From contig NZ_LQPJ01000095.1 of NCBI RefSeq assembly GCF_002101785.1, forward strand, positions 1 to 64,000: a stretch of 64,000 bases of DNA, in the 5' to 3' direction. Position numbers and translations under genes: made by a program. Below, piece after piece: positions 37,675 through 47,043 of this stretch. This DNA comes from Mycobacterium palustre. Lineage in GTDB: Bacteria; Actinomycetota; Actinomycetes; Mycobacteriales; Mycobacteriaceae. The notes beneath the pieces were generated by a model, which worked only from the letters and a program-made list of their open reading frames with translations, searched no databases and had not been told where the DNA came from. The first letter of the stretch is position 1, and every line of letters starts with the position of its first letter.

Positions 37675-37703
37675 TCCGCTGTTCGAGCGGGCGCTCATCC
37701 GGG

Positions 37704-37740
37704 TTGACACCCGTTCCTATATGTCGTACGAATGAGACAT
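37704..37740 (+). promoter_or_regulatory. cyp130-tetR promoter with dyad
   Basis: TTGACA (37704-37709) is followed after 17 bases by TACGAA (37727-37732). A start about seven bases on would coincide with the cyp130 ATG at 37739, giving a leaderless mRNA. The palindrome TCGTACGA (37724-37731) and the wider inverted repeat ATGTC-N10-GACAT (37721-37740) overlap the -10 and are candidate TetR operators. Confidence 0.45.
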
Positions 37741-38965
37741 GACCGCTGCTGTGTCTCATGACGTGCCGGTGAGGTTCCAGCTCGCCACTGCCGAGACCTG
37801 GCCCAATCCGTGGCCGATGTATCGCGCGCTGCGCGATCACGACCCGGTGCACCACGTCGTCCCCGCCACCCGCCCCGAAGACGACTATTACGTGCTTTCC
37901 CGGCACGCCGACGTGTGGGCCGCCGCCCGCGACCACGAGACGTTCTCCTCCGCGCAAGGCCTGACCGTCAACTACGGCGAGCTGGACCTGATTGGGCTGC
38001 AGGACAATCCACCCTTTGTGATGCAGGACCCGCCGGTGCACACCGAGTTTCGCAAGCTGGTGTCGCGCGGGTTCACGCCGCGACAGGTGGAAGCCGTCGA
38101 GCCCAAGGTGCGCGAGTTCGTGGTGGAGCGCATCGAGGGGTTGCGCGCCGCCGGGGGTGGCGACATCGTCACCGAGCTGTTCAAGCCGCTGCCCTCGATG
38201 GTGGTCGCGCACTATCTCGGGGTGCCCGAGGAGGACCGGGTGCAGTTCGACGGCTGGACCCAGGCGATCGTCGCGGCCAACACGTCCGACGCCGGGATCG
38301 GTACCTCGCTGGACGCGGTCGGGTCGATGATGGCCTACTTCACCGCGCTGATCGAGCGGCGCCGCACCCAACCCGGGGACGACACGATCTCGCACCTGGT
38401 GGCCGCGGGCGTCGGCGCCGACGGCGACATCTCCGGGACGCTGTCGGTGCTCGCGTTCACCTTCACGATGGTCACCGGCGGCAACGACACCGTCACCGGA
38501 ATGCTCGGCGGCTCAATGCCCCTGCTGCACCAGCGCCCCGACCAGCGGCGGCTGCTGGTCGACGATCCGGGGCTGATTCCCGACGCCGTCGAGGAGCTGT
38601 TGCGCCTGACGTCCCCGGTGCAGGGGCTGGCGCGCACGACCACCCGCGACGTGACCATCGGCGACACCACCGTCCCGGCCGGTCGCAAGGTGTTGCTGCT
38701 GTATGGGTCGGCCAACCGCGACGAACGCCAATACGGGCCGGACGCGGGCGAGCTCGACGTGCGGCGCTGCCCCCGCAACATCCTGACCTTCAGCCACGGC
38801 GCGCACCACTGCCTGGGCGCCGCGGCGGCCCGCATGCAGTCGCGGGTGGCGCTGACCGAATTGCTGGCCCGCTGCCCGGATTTCGAGGTCGACGAGGCCG
38901 GGATCGTCTGGTCAGGCGGCAGCTACGTGCGCCGGCCGCTGTCGGTGCCGATCCGGGTGGCCTGA
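37739..38965 (+). CDS. cyp130: Cytochrome P450 CYP130
   Basis: A 408-aa soluble P450. The heme-binding loop FSHGAHHCLG contains the proximal Cys at about residue 358, the ExxR pair lies in VEELLRL, and the I-helix oxygen-activating motif is TGGNDTVTG. The N-terminal MQDPPVHTEFRKLVSRGF segment is typical of bacterial P450s. Similarity and position match M. tuberculosis CYP130 (Rv1256c), whose native substrate is unclear. The end overlaps the TetR gene start (TGATG), so expression is coupled to its likely regulator. Confidence 0.91.
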   Translation: MTAAVSHDVPVRFQLATAETWPNPWPMYRALRDHDPVHHVVPATRPEDDYYVLSRHADVWAAARDHETFSSAQGLTVNYGELDLIGLQDNPPFVMQDPPVHTEFRKLVSRGFTPRQVEAVEPKVREFVVERIEGLRAAGGGDIVTELFKPLPSMVVAHYLGVPEEDRVQFDGWTQAIVAANTSDAGIGTSLDAVGSMMAYFTALIERRRTQPGDDTISHLVAAGVGADGDISGTLSVLAFTFTMVTGGNDTVTGMLGGSMPLLHQRPDQRRLLVDDPGLIPDAVEELLRLTSPVQGLARTTTRDVTIGDTTVPAGRKVLLLYGSANRDERQYGPDAGELDVRRCPRNILTFSHGAHHCLGAAAARMQSRVALTELLARCPDFEVDEAGIVWSGGSYVRRPLSVPIRVA

Positions 38966-39540
38966 TGCCCGACTGGTTGGCCGCGAGCCGCGGCGAGGTG
39001 GCCGCGGACCGGATACTCGACGCGGCAGAGCGGCTCTACACCGAGCGCGACCAGGCATCGATCGGGATGAACGAGATCGCCAGTGCCGCAGGCTGTTCCC
39101 GGGCGACGCTGTACCGCTACTTCGAGAACCGGGAGGCGCTGCGCACCGCGTACGTGCACCGCGAGACGCACCGGCTCAGCCGCGCGATCGCCGAGCGGAT
39201 CGCCGGCATCGACGACCCGCGGGAACGGCTGGTCGCGAGCATGCTCGCCACCTTGCGGATGGTTCGGGAAAGCCCCGCGCTGTCGTCGTGGTTCGCCGTC
39301 ACCCGGCCGCCGATCGGCGGCGAGCTGGCGGGACACTCCGAGGTGATCACGGCGCTGGCCGCCGCGTTCCTCCGTTCGCTGGGCGCCGACGACCCCGCCG
39401 TCGTCGAGCGCCGGGCCCGCTGGGTGGTGCGGGTGATCACGTCGCTGCTGATGTACCCCGGCGAGGACGAGGCCGACGAGCGGGCGATGATCGAGGAGTT
39501 CGTCGTGCCGATCGTGACCCCGGTGTCCGCGCGCGGTTAG
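38965..39540 (+). CDS. TetR-family transcriptional repressor (Rv1255c-like)
   Basis: A 191-aa TetR regulator. The N-terminal helix-turn-helix (about residues 15-60) reads ILDAAERLYTERDQASIGMNEIASAAGCSRATLYRYFENREAL, split here by normal TetR spacing. The C-terminal two thirds are the ligand-binding helices. The ATG at 38965 overlaps the cyp130 stop, so it is the second gene of a P450-regulator operon and probably controls it through the dyad before cyp130. The ligand may be a CYP130 substrate; this is inference. Confidence 0.88.
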   Translation: MPDWLAASRGEVAADRILDAAERLYTERDQASIGMNEIASAAGCSRATLYRYFENREALRTAYVHRETHRLSRAIAERIAGIDDPRERLVASMLATLRMVRESPALSSWFAVTRPPIGGELAGHSEVITALAAAFLRSLGADDPAVVERRARWVVRVITSLLMYPGEDEADERAMIEEFVVPIVTPVSARG

Positions 39541-39558
39541 CCGTTTGGCGCTCGGCGC

Positions 39559-40701
39559 TCAGCCGTCCTTGACCCGGGTGAACCGGTGCAGCAGCCACGC
39601 GAGCGGAATAGTGATCACCAGCGTGGCGACGAACAGGTACAGCATCGATCCGGTGTAGACGTGGGCGCGCACGATGTACACCATCGCGAATTCCATGGTG
39701 ATGAGGTGGATCAGGAAGATCTCGTAGGAGATCTCGCCCAGCCACACCATCGGCCGGCTGGCCAGCAGCCTCGAATACCAGCCCTGGTCGCCCATTCCCA
39801 GCGGCGCCACCGCCAGCGCCGCGATCACCGCGTAGAACATCGTCTTGACGACGGCCTCGCTCAGGGTGGCCGGCGACGTCGTGGGCGCGCCCGCGATCGG
39901 GGTGGACACGATGAAGTAGCAGACGATCGCCAGCGGTATTGCCATGAACGCGTAGCAGCGCACCCCCATCTCCGCGAGCACGGTTAGCGCCATGCCGCCC
40001 AGGAACCAGGCCAGGTAGGTGGGCAGCCACAGCCGGGCGCCGTCGGGGAACCAGTGATCGGTGTGCACCAGGACCAGCCAGGCCGGGCTGATCAGCGCCA
40101 ACGCGGCCAGCGAGCCGAGCACCAGCCTGGGCCGCCATTGCCGCCGGGAGATGAGCACCAGCAGCAGGTAGGCCAACAGCGGCAGGGAGACATAGAAGGC
40201 GGCTTCGACGGCGAGGCTCCACATCTGGGTCAGGCCCTGATGAAGGTACTTGCCCAGGTAGCCGTTGCAGTAGATCTGGGTCAGCGTCAGGTTGCGCACC
40301 AGCCCCAGCCAGGTGTGCCCGGGGTTGGGGCCGGCCTCGCGGAAGTGGTACAGCACGTAGGCGAACAGCACGGTGACGACGTAGGCGGGCATGATGCGCC
40401 GAACCCGGTGGCGCGCATAGCGACCCAGCGACGGCGCCGGGCCGCCGGTGGCCGCCGCCTTCACCCAGGGGCGGAACAGCAAGAACCCCGACAGCACGAA
40501 AAAGATCGGCACGCCGATCTCCAGCCGGGCCCCGACCAGCCCCCAATAGCCGTGGGTGTACTTGCCGGTGGTGTACGCCGCGTGGGTGCCGACGACGAGC
40601 AGGGCGGCGACGGCGCGGATGCCGGTCAGCGACGCGACGCGGTCGACGTGGGAGGTCTGCTCGAGGCCGCCCTGGGCGTCTTGTTCCTCGGATAGCGTCA
40701 T
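39559..40701 (-). CDS. Membrane acyltransferase (acyltransferase 3 family)
   Basis: A 380-aa integral membrane O-acyltransferase with about 10 helices. The family His-containing motif lies in VVGTHAAYTTG, with the FVLSGFLLFRPW motif after it and RYARHRVRRIMPAY following. Members transfer acyl groups to sugars, glycolipids or peptidoglycan. M. tuberculosis Rv1254 occupies the same place and matches in length. Its ATG overlaps the deaD stop (ATGA), so it is expressed downstream of deaD. The acceptor is unknown. Confidence 0.87.
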   Translation of the reverse strand: MTLSEEQDAQGGLEQTSHVDRVASLTGIRAVAALLVVGTHAAYTTGKYTHGYWGLVGARLEIGVPIFFVLSGFLLFRPWVKAAATGGPAPSLGRYARHRVRRIMPAYVVTVLFAYVLYHFREAGPNPGHTWLGLVRNLTLTQIYCNGYLGKYLHQGLTQMWSLAVEAAFYVSLPLLAYLLLVLISRRQWRPRLVLGSLAALALISPAWLVLVHTDHWFPDGARLWLPTYLAWFLGGMALTVLAEMGVRCYAFMAIPLAIVCYFIVSTPIAGAPTTSPATLSEAVVKTMFYAVIAALAVAPLGMGDQGWYSRLLASRPMVWLGEISYEIFLIHLITMEFAMVYIVRAHVYTGSMLYLFVATLVITIPLAWLLHRFTRVKDG

Positions 40702-42371
40702 CCGGCGTGTCTCTTGCGAGGTTTTGCCTTCGCCGGCGACCGATCCGGCCGAAGGTCGATCAACACGCCCGAGATGCGGGTCTGCTCAAGCTTTTTCAGC
40801 GTCGACTTCGGCAGCTTGGCCGGCAGCTCCACCAGGGAGAAGTCCGGCCCGATGGCGATGTGGCCGAAATCGCTGCGGTGCAGGCCGCCCTCGTTGGCGA
40901 TGGCGCCGACGATCGCTCCTGGGCCGATCCGGTGCCGCTTGCCCACCGAGACGCGGTAGGTGGCGAAGTCCCTTGGGAACCTTGATTTTTCGTGAGTTCG
41001 TTCGCGCCGCTCGGGGGGCGGTTCGGGGGCCATCAGAAACGCCTCGCCGTCGCGGGACTGCACCGCAAGCGCCGCGGCGATGTCGGCCATCGGGGCGTCG
41101 TGCTCGCGTTCGTAGTCCTCGACCAGCCTGCGAAACAGCTCGATTCCCGGGGCGCCGAGCGCGTCGGTGATGGAGTCGGCGAATTTGGCCACCCGCTGGG
41201 CGTTGACGTCCTCTACGCTGGGCAGCTCGGCCTCGGTGAGCGGTTGCCGCGTGGCCTTTTCGATCGCCTTGAGCAGGTGACGTTCCCGCGGGGACACGAA
41301 CAACACCGCGGCCCCCGAACGCCCGGCCCGGCCCGTGCGCCCGATGCGGTGCACATAGGACTCGGTGTCGTGCGGGATGTCGTAGTTGACCACGTGCGAT
41401 ATCCGGTCCACGTCCAGCCCGCGCGCGGCCACGTCGGTGGCCACCAGGATGTCGACGCCTTTGGAGCCCCCCTCCTTGAGCGCGGCGACGGTCCGCTCCC
41501 GTTGGCCCTGCGGGATGTCGCCGTTGATGGCGGCCGCGGAAAACCCTCGGGCCCGTAGTTTTTCGGCGACCTCCTCGGTGGCCTGCTTGGTGCGCACGAA
41601 GACGATCATCGCCTCGAACGGCTCGACCTCCAGGATCCGGGTCAGCGCGTCCATCTTGCGCGGACCGGCGACCTGGATGTAGCGCTGCGAAATGTTCTCC
41701 GCGGTGGCGGTTTTGGCCTTGGCGGTGATCTCGACGGGATCGTGCAGGTACTTGGTGGTGAGCTTGCGGATCGGCGGCGGCATCGTCGCCGAGAACAGCG
41801 CAACCTGCTTGTATTCCGGGGTTTCGGACAGGATGCGCTCGACGTCCTCGGCGAAACCCATGGTGAGCATCTCGTCGGCCTCGTCGAGCACCAGGTAGTC
41901 GATGTGCGACAGGTCCAGCGTCCCGCGCTCCAGGTGGTCGATGACGCGCCCCGGCGTGCCGACCACCACCTGCGCGCCGCGCCGCAGCCCGGCCAGCTGC
42001 ACGCCGTAGGACGAGCCGCCGTAGATCGGCAGCACGTGGATCTTGGGCAGGTGTGTGCCGTAGCGGCTGAACGCCTCGGCCACCTGCAGCGCCAGCTCGC
42101 GGGTGGGCGCGAGCACCAGGGCCTGGGTCGCGGTGCTCTTGGCGTCGATTCTGGACAGGATCGGGATCGCGAAGGCCGCGGTCTTGCCGGTGCCGGTCTG
42201 GGCGAGTCCGACCACGTCGGATCCGGCCATCAGCGGCGGGATCGTCGCGGCCTGGATGGCGGTCGGGGTCTCGTAGCCGACGTCGTCGAGCGCCCGCAGG
42301 ACGGCAGGGTGAATCTGCAGGTCGGCAAACGCGGGAGAGGCAGCCTCGGGCGGGCCGTCCGGGAGGGTCAT
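40698..42371 (-). CDS. deaD: DEAD-box RNA helicase DeaD/CsdA
   Basis: A 557-aa ATP-dependent RNA helicase involved in ribosome assembly and cold adaptation. The helicase core has the Q motif (SPAFADLQIHPAVLRAL ... PTAIQ), Walker A AQTGTGKT, VLDEADEM, SATMPP and HRIGRTGRAGR. A C-terminal DbpA-type RNA-binding domain (VGKRHRIGPGAIVGAIANEGGL) and a basic tail follow. The ATG at 42371 matches the conserved N-terminus, while in-frame openings further upstream look non-coding. Stop and start overlap with the acyltransferase gene. Confidence 0.91.
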   Translation of the reverse strand: MTLPDGPPEAASPAFADLQIHPAVLRALDDVGYETPTAIQAATIPPLMAGSDVVGLAQTGTGKTAAFAIPILSRIDAKSTATQALVLAPTRELALQVAEAFSRYGTHLPKIHVLPIYGGSSYGVQLAGLRRGAQVVVGTPGRVIDHLERGTLDLSHIDYLVLDEADEMLTMGFAEDVERILSETPEYKQVALFSATMPPPIRKLTTKYLHDPVEITAKAKTATAENISQRYIQVAGPRKMDALTRILEVEPFEAMIVFVRTKQATEEVAEKLRARGFSAAAINGDIPQGQRERTVAALKEGGSKGVDILVATDVAARGLDVDRISHVVNYDIPHDTESYVHRIGRTGRAGRSGAAVLFVSPRERHLLKAIEKATRQPLTEAELPSVEDVNAQRVAKFADSITDALGAPGIELFRRLVEDYEREHDAPMADIAAALAVQSRDGEAFLMAPEPPPERRERTHEKSRFPRDFATYRVSVGKRHRIGPGAIVGAIANEGGLHRSDFGHIAIGPDFSLVELPAKLPKSTLKKLEQTRISGVLIDLRPDRSPAKAKPRKRHAG

Positions 42372-42526
42372 CAGGACAAGAAGTCTAGTGGCGAAGGCGA
42401 GGCCGGTCGCGATCGGCGCGGGGTGGGCCTCAACCCCAGGTCGCCGGCCCGGCATTGAGGGCCCCGCGCGCGACGCAGCCGCGCCCTGCCACACCCGCGG
42501 GGCCGATCGCGGTACGGTTGCGCGAT

Positions 42527-43108
42527 GTGTGCTCGCTACCCTGCCGCGCGCTGAGCGGCGTGGCCGTCCTCGCATCGGCGTCCCTCGCGTTGTCCGGGTG
42601 CGGTTCGGGCGACTCCACCGTCGCCAAGACGCCCCAGGCGACGACGACGGCGACCGCGTCGATCACCGCGCCGGCCACCCCGATCCCCACGTCCGGCCTC
42701 GCCGCCCCGCCCAGCGTCCCCTCGGATCCGTGCGCGACCAACCTGACCTCCCCCACCATCGCCAAGGTGGTCTCCGAGCTGCCCCGCGACCCGCGCAGTC
42801 AGCAGCCGTGGAACCCCGAACCGCTGGCCGGCAACTACAACCAGTGCGCCCAGCTGTCGGCGGTGATCATCAAGGCCAACACCAACGCCGTGAACCCGAC
42901 GACGCGAGCGGTGCTGTTCCACCTCGGCCAGTTCATCCCGCAGGGGGTCCCCGACACCTACGGGTTCAACGGCATCGACGCGTCGCAAACCACCGGCGAC
43001 ACGGTGGCGCTGACGTCCCCCAGCGGCATCAACGGCCTGACTACCACCGTGAAGTTCCGGTGGAACGGCAGCGGGGTCGAGCTGATCGGCAACAAGCCGG
43101 GCGCGTGA
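42527..43108 (+). CDS. lprE: Lipoprotein LprE
   Basis: A 193-aa exported lipoprotein of the LppP/LprE family. A short N-region with hydrophobic core (LSGVAVLASASLAL) ends in lipobox LSGC (Cys near residue 25), followed by a Thr/Pro-rich spacer and a folded domain (SPTIAKVVSELPRDPRS, LAGNYNQCAQLSAVIIKANTN, FRWNGSGVELIGN). GTG 42527 is preferred, giving a normal signal peptide. The upstream in-frame ATG at 42455 would add 24 residues without signal-like character. The 155 bp between deaD and lprE must hold both divergent promoters. Confidence 0.85.
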   Translation: MCSLPCRALSGVAVLASASLALSGCGSGDSTVAKTPQATTTATASITAPATPIPTSGLAAPPSVPSDPCATNLTSPTIAKVVSELPRDPRSQQPWNPEPLAGNYNQCAQLSAVIIKANTNAVNPTTRAVLFHLGQFIPQGVPDTYGFNGIDASQTTGDTVALTSPSGINGLTTTVKFRWNGSGVELIGNKPGA

Positions 43109-43117
43109 GGCGGGCCT

Positions 43118-43513
43118 TCAGCCGTTGACAACCAGCGGAAGGGAAACGGTTCCCGGGCCGCCGGTGACCACGATCACCCAGCGGCCGTCGAAGGGCAGCC
43201 TGGCCGCGACAGGGAATAACGCGAACCCGATCTCGGAGCTGACGGCGGCTTCGGGCACCTCGTAAGTGATGTGCCGCGGCTCGTCGCCCGAGGGGGGCCG
43301 GATCGCCACGTCGATCCGCCGGTCCGGGGCGCCGGTCTCGGTCTGGATCAGCACCACGAGCACGAATCTGGCCGACCGGTCCGCCCCGACGAGATATCTG
43401 TACAGCACGCCGCCGGCGACGTTAAGTTTGTTGTCGACCACCGAGGCTGCTTCGGCAAGAAAGGCCCCCGTAACGATCACCAAACCGAAGCTACCACTTT
43501 GGTTGATCTGCAT
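43118..43513 (-). CDS. Small conserved protein, DUF6941-like
   Basis: A 131-aa protein with no signal peptide or membrane helix. The pattern FLAEAASVVDNKLNVAGGVLYRY near the N-terminus, followed by an alternating beta-strand domain (FVLVVLIQTETG, FDGRWVIVVTGG), resembles a family of small beta-rich proteins that start with a similar AxxVxxKLxxxGG motif (DUF6941). No function is known. It starts at ATG 43513, converges on lprE with only nine bases between, and is divergent from the nuclease-helicase gene. I do not recall an M. tuberculosis gene here. Confidence 0.68.
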   Translation of the reverse strand: MQINQSGSFGLVIVTGAFLAEAASVVDNKLNVAGGVLYRYLVGADRSARFVLVVLIQTETGAPDRRIDVAIRPPSGDEPRHITYEVPEAAVSSEIGFALFPVAARLPFDGRWVIVVTGGPGTVSLPLVVNG

Positions 43514-43641
43514 GAGATTTCACCGTTGCAGGCTGGCCGAATTCCAACAAACCGCGAATACGGCCGTTTTCGACGATCCGCGCGGCGGGGTCGGCTCCGG
43601 GGTCGTCTGGAGTGTCGGTCGGCCGGCCTACAGTTGCTGCT

Positions 43642-46600
43642 GTGTTCGTCGCAGGCGACAGCATCGTCTACAGCGCATCGGATCTCGCGGCCGCCGCGCG
43701 CTGTGAGTACGCCCTGCTTCGGGACTTCGACGCCAAACTGGGCCGGGGCCCCGCGGTCGCCGTCGAGGACGAGTTGCTCGCCCGCACGTCCGCGCTGGGC
43801 ACCGAGCACGAGCGCCGCCGGCTCGACCGCTTGCGCGACGAGTTCGGCGACGGGGTCGCGATCATCGGCCGCCCCGCCTACACGCTGGACGGGTTGACGG
43901 CCGCCGCCGAGGCGACCCGGCGTGCCGTCGCCGACCGCGCGCCGGTGGTGTATCAGGCCGCCATGTTCGACGGCCGTTTCGTCGGCTTCGCCGACTTCCT
44001 GATCCTCGACGGCGAGCGGTACCGCGTCACCGACACCAAGCTGGCACGCTCGCCCAAGGTCACCGCGTTGCTGCAGCTGGCGGCCTACGCCGACGCGCTG
44101 GCCGCCTCCGGCGTGCCGGTCGCACCGGAAGCCGAGCTGGAGCTCGGCGACGGCGCGAAAGTGCACTACCGCGTCGGCGACCTGGTCCCGGTCTACCGTT
44201 CCCAGCGCGCGCTGCTGCAGCGGCTGCTCGACGAGCACTACGCCGCGGGCGCCCCCGTCCGTTGGGCCGACGAGGGCGTGGCGGCGTGCCTGCGCTGTCC
44301 CCTGTGCACCGAGCAGCTGCGCGCCGCCGACGACCTCCTGCTGGTCGCCGGCATGCGAATCACCCAGCGCGACAAGCTCGTCGACGCCGGGATCGGCACC
44401 GTCGCCGAATTGGCCGGCCATACCGGGCCGGTGCCCGACCTCGCGCCAAGCGCGCTGCACAAATTGACAGCCCAGGCCAAACTCCAAGTGCGCCAACGCG
44501 ACAGCGGCGTCCCGCAATACGAGATCGTCGATCCGCAGCCCCTGACGCTGCTGCCCGAGCCGGATCCCGGCGACCTGTTCTTCGACTTCGAGGGCGACCC
44601 GCTGTGGACCGCCGACGGCCACGACTGGGGCCTGGAATACCTCTTCGGCGTCCTGGAGGCAACCGGGAAGTTTCACCCGCTGTGGGCGCACGACCGGGTC
44701 GACGAACGCAAGGCGCTCACCGACTTCCTGGCGATGGTGAAAAAGCGTCGCAGGCGCCGCCCGAACATGCACGTCTACCACTACGCCCCATACGAAAAGA
44801 CCGCGCTGCTGCGGCTGGCCGGGCGGTACGGGGTCGGCGAGGACGACGTCGACGAACTGCTGCGCAGCGGCACGCTGGTCGACCTGTACCCGTTGGTGCG
44901 CAAGAGCATTCGCGTGGGATCGGAGTCGTTCAGCCTCAAGGCGCTCGAGCCGCTGTACATGGGCGCGCGGTTGCGCGCCGGCGACGTCACCACGGCCGCC
45001 GAATCGATGAACTCCTACGCCCGCTTCTGCGAGCTGCGCGCCGCCGGCCGGCTCGACGACGCCGCCTCGGTGCTCAAGGAGATCGAGGACTACAACCACT
45101 ACGACTGCACCTCGACGCAGGAGCTGCGCAACTGGCTGATGCTACGCGCCTACGAAGCCGGCGTCATACCCGTTGGCGCCCAGCCGGTTCGGGAAGGCAA
45201 CACCGTCGACGACCGTGACCAGCTGGCGCTGACTTTGGCGGCGTTCACCGGCGACGCGGGCGTCGGCCAGCGCACGCCCGAGCAGACGGCGGTGGCGCTG
45301 GTGTCCGCGGCGCGCGGCTACCACCGGCGCGAGGACAAGCCGTTCTGGTGGGCCCATTTCGACCGGTTGAACTTTCCCGTCGACGAATGGGCCGACGACA
45401 CCGACGTGTTCCTCGCCGACAGCGCGTCGGTCGGCGACGACTGGCACGTCCCGCCCCGCGCGCGCAAGCCGCGCCGCACGGTACGGCTCCGCGGCGAGCT
45501 GGCCCGCGGCGACCTGACGACGAGCGTGTTCGCGCTCTACGAGCCCCCGGCCCCGCCGGGCATGACCGACAGCCCCGACCGGCGGGCGGCCGGCCGGGCC
45601 GAGGTGATCGCGGTCGACGACCCGGCGGTGCCCACCGAGGTGGTCATCGTCGAGCGAGTCGGCGCCGACGGCAACACCTTTGAGCAGCTGCCGTTCGCGC
45701 TCACGCCCGGCCCGCCGGTGCCGACCGCGGCGCTGCGGGAGTCGATCGAGGCGACCGCGGCGACGGTCGCGGACGGGTTGCCGGCGCTGCCGCGCACCGC
45801 CGCGATCGACATCCTGCTGCGCCGCGCGCCGCGCACCCGCAGCGGCGCACCACTGCCCCGCACCGCCGACACCGTCGCCGACATCACCGCGGCGGCGCTG
45901 GATCTGGACTCGTCCTATCTGGCGGTGCACGGTCCGCCGGGGACCGGCAAGACGCACACCGCCGCCCGGGTGATCGGGCGGCTGGTCGCCGCGCATGGCT
46001 GGCGCGTCGGCGTGGTGGCGCAATCGCACGCCACCGTGGAGAACCTGCTGGACTGCGTGATCGACGCCGGCCTGGACCCGTCGCGCGTGGCCAAGAAGCG
46101 CTACGACCGCCACGCGCCGCGCTGGCAGCAGATCGACGGCGGCGAGTACGCGGCGTTCATCGCGAACACGCGAGGCTGTGTAATCGGCGGCACCGCATGG
46201 GATTTCGCAAACACCAGCCGGGTCCCGCCGGGCAGCCTGGATCTGCTGGTGATCGACGAGGCGGGCCAGTTCTGCCTGGCCAACACGATCGCGGTGGCGC
46301 CGGCCGCCGCCAACCTGTTGCTGCTCGGCGACCCCCAGCAGCTGCCGCAGGTCAGCCAGGGCACCCACCCGGAGCCGGTCGACACCTCCGCGCTGGACTG
46401 GCTGGTGGACGGCCGGCGCACGCTGCCCGACGAGCGTGGCTACTTCCTCGACCTGTCCTACCGCATGCACCCAGCGGTCTGCGCCGCCGTCTCGGCCCTG
46501 GCCTACGAGGGACGCCTGCATTCCCACGACTGCACCGCCGCGCGCCGCCTCGACGGCCATCCGCCCGGCGTCCGGGTGGTTTCCGTTGAGCACCAAGGCA

Positions 46601-47043
46601 ATTCCGTGGAAAGCCCGGAGGAGGCCGACGCGATCGCCGCCGAGATCGGGCGACTGCTGGGCCGGTCGTGGACCGACGAGCACGGCACCCGGCCGCTGAC
46701 CGCCGGCGACGTGCTGGTGCTGGCGCCCTACAACGCCCAGGTGACGCTGGTGCGCCGGCGGTTGAGCGAGGCCGGCCTCGGCTCGGTTCGGGTCGGGACG
46801 GTCGACAAGTTCCAGGGCGGGCAGGCGCCGGTGGTCTTCGTGTCGATGACGGCCTCGTCGGTCGACGTGGTGCCGCGGGGAATCTCGTTTCTGCTCAACA
46901 GGAATCGGCTCAACGTCGCGGTGAGCCGGGCGCAGTACGCCGCGGTGATCGTGCACTCTCGGCTGCTGACCGAATACCTGCCGGCGACGCCGGCCGGCCT
47001 GATCGATTTGGGGGCGTTCCTGGCGCTGACGCGACCTACCTAG
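43642..47043 (+). CDS. RecB-like nuclease / YprB ribonuclease-fold / UPF1-type helicase fusion (Rv1251c-like)
   Basis: A 1133-aa protein of the TM0106 group with three parts. First is an N-terminal Cas4/RecB-like nuclease region with [17 protein letters not shown], a GFADFL ... VTDTKL active-site pattern and a CLRCPLC Cys cluster. Second is a helix-hairpin-helix ([10 protein letters not shown]) followed by an RNase-H-like YprB exonuclease domain ([10 protein letters not shown] near residue 313, YNHYDC). Third is a C-terminal DNA2/UPF1 superfamily 1 helicase with Walker A GPPGTGKT (764-771), [25 protein letters not shown] and VAVSRA. GTG 43642 gives the family N-terminus; GTG 43612 is possible. 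The role is probably in DNA or RNA processing and is not established. Confidence 0.86.
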   Translation: MFVAGDSIVYSASDLAAAARCEYALLRDFDAKLGRGPAVAVEDELLARTSALGTEHERRRLDRLRDEFGDGVAIIGRPAYTLDGLTAAAEATRRAVADRAPVVYQAAMFDGRFVGFADFLILDGERYRVTDTKLARSPKVTALLQLAAYADALAASGVPVAPEAELELGDGAKVHYRVGDLVPVYRSQRALLQRLLDEHYAAGAPVRWADEGVAACLRCPLCTEQLRAADDLLLVAGMRITQRDKLVDAGIGTVAELAGHTGPVPDLAPSALHKLTAQAKLQVRQRDSGVPQYEIVDPQPLTLLPEPDPGDLFFDFEGDPLWTADGHDWGLEYLFGVLEATGKFHPLWAHDRVDERKALTDFLAMVKKRRRRRPNMHVYHYAPYEKTALLRLAGRYGVGEDDVDELLRSGTLVDLYPLVRKSIRVGSESFSLKALEPLYMGARLRAGDVTTAAESMNSYARFCELRAAGRLDDAASVLKEIEDYNHYDCTSTQELRNWLMLRAYEAGVIPVGAQPVREGNTVDDRDQLALTLAAFTGDAGVGQRTPEQTAVALVSAARGYHRREDKPFWWAHFDRLNFPVDEWADDTDVFLADSASVGDDWHVPPRARKPRRTVRLRGELARGDLTTSVFALYEPPAPPGMTDSPDRRAAGRAEVIAVDDPAVPTEVVIVERVGADGNTFEQLPFALTPGPPVPTAALRESIEATAATVADGLPALPRTAAIDILLRRAPRTRSGAPLPRTADTVADITAAALDLDSSYLAVHGPPGTGKTHTAARVIGRLVAAHGWRVGVVAQSHATVENLLDCVIDAGLDPSRVAKKRYDRHAPRWQQIDGGEYAAFIANTRGCVIGGTAWDFANTSRVPPGSLDLLVIDEAGQFCLANTIAVAPAAANLLLLGDPQQLPQVSQGTHPEPVDTSALDWLVDGRRTLPDERGYFLDLSYRMHPAVCAAVSALAYEGRLHSHDCTAARRLDGHPPGVRVVSVEHQGNSVESPEEADAIAAEIGRLLGRSWTDEHGTRPLTAGDVLVLAPYNAQVTLVRRRLSEAGLGSVRVGTVDKFQGGQAPVVFVSMTASSVDVVPRGISFLLNRNRLNVAVSRAQYAAVIVHSRLLTEYLPATPAGLIDLGAFLALTRPT

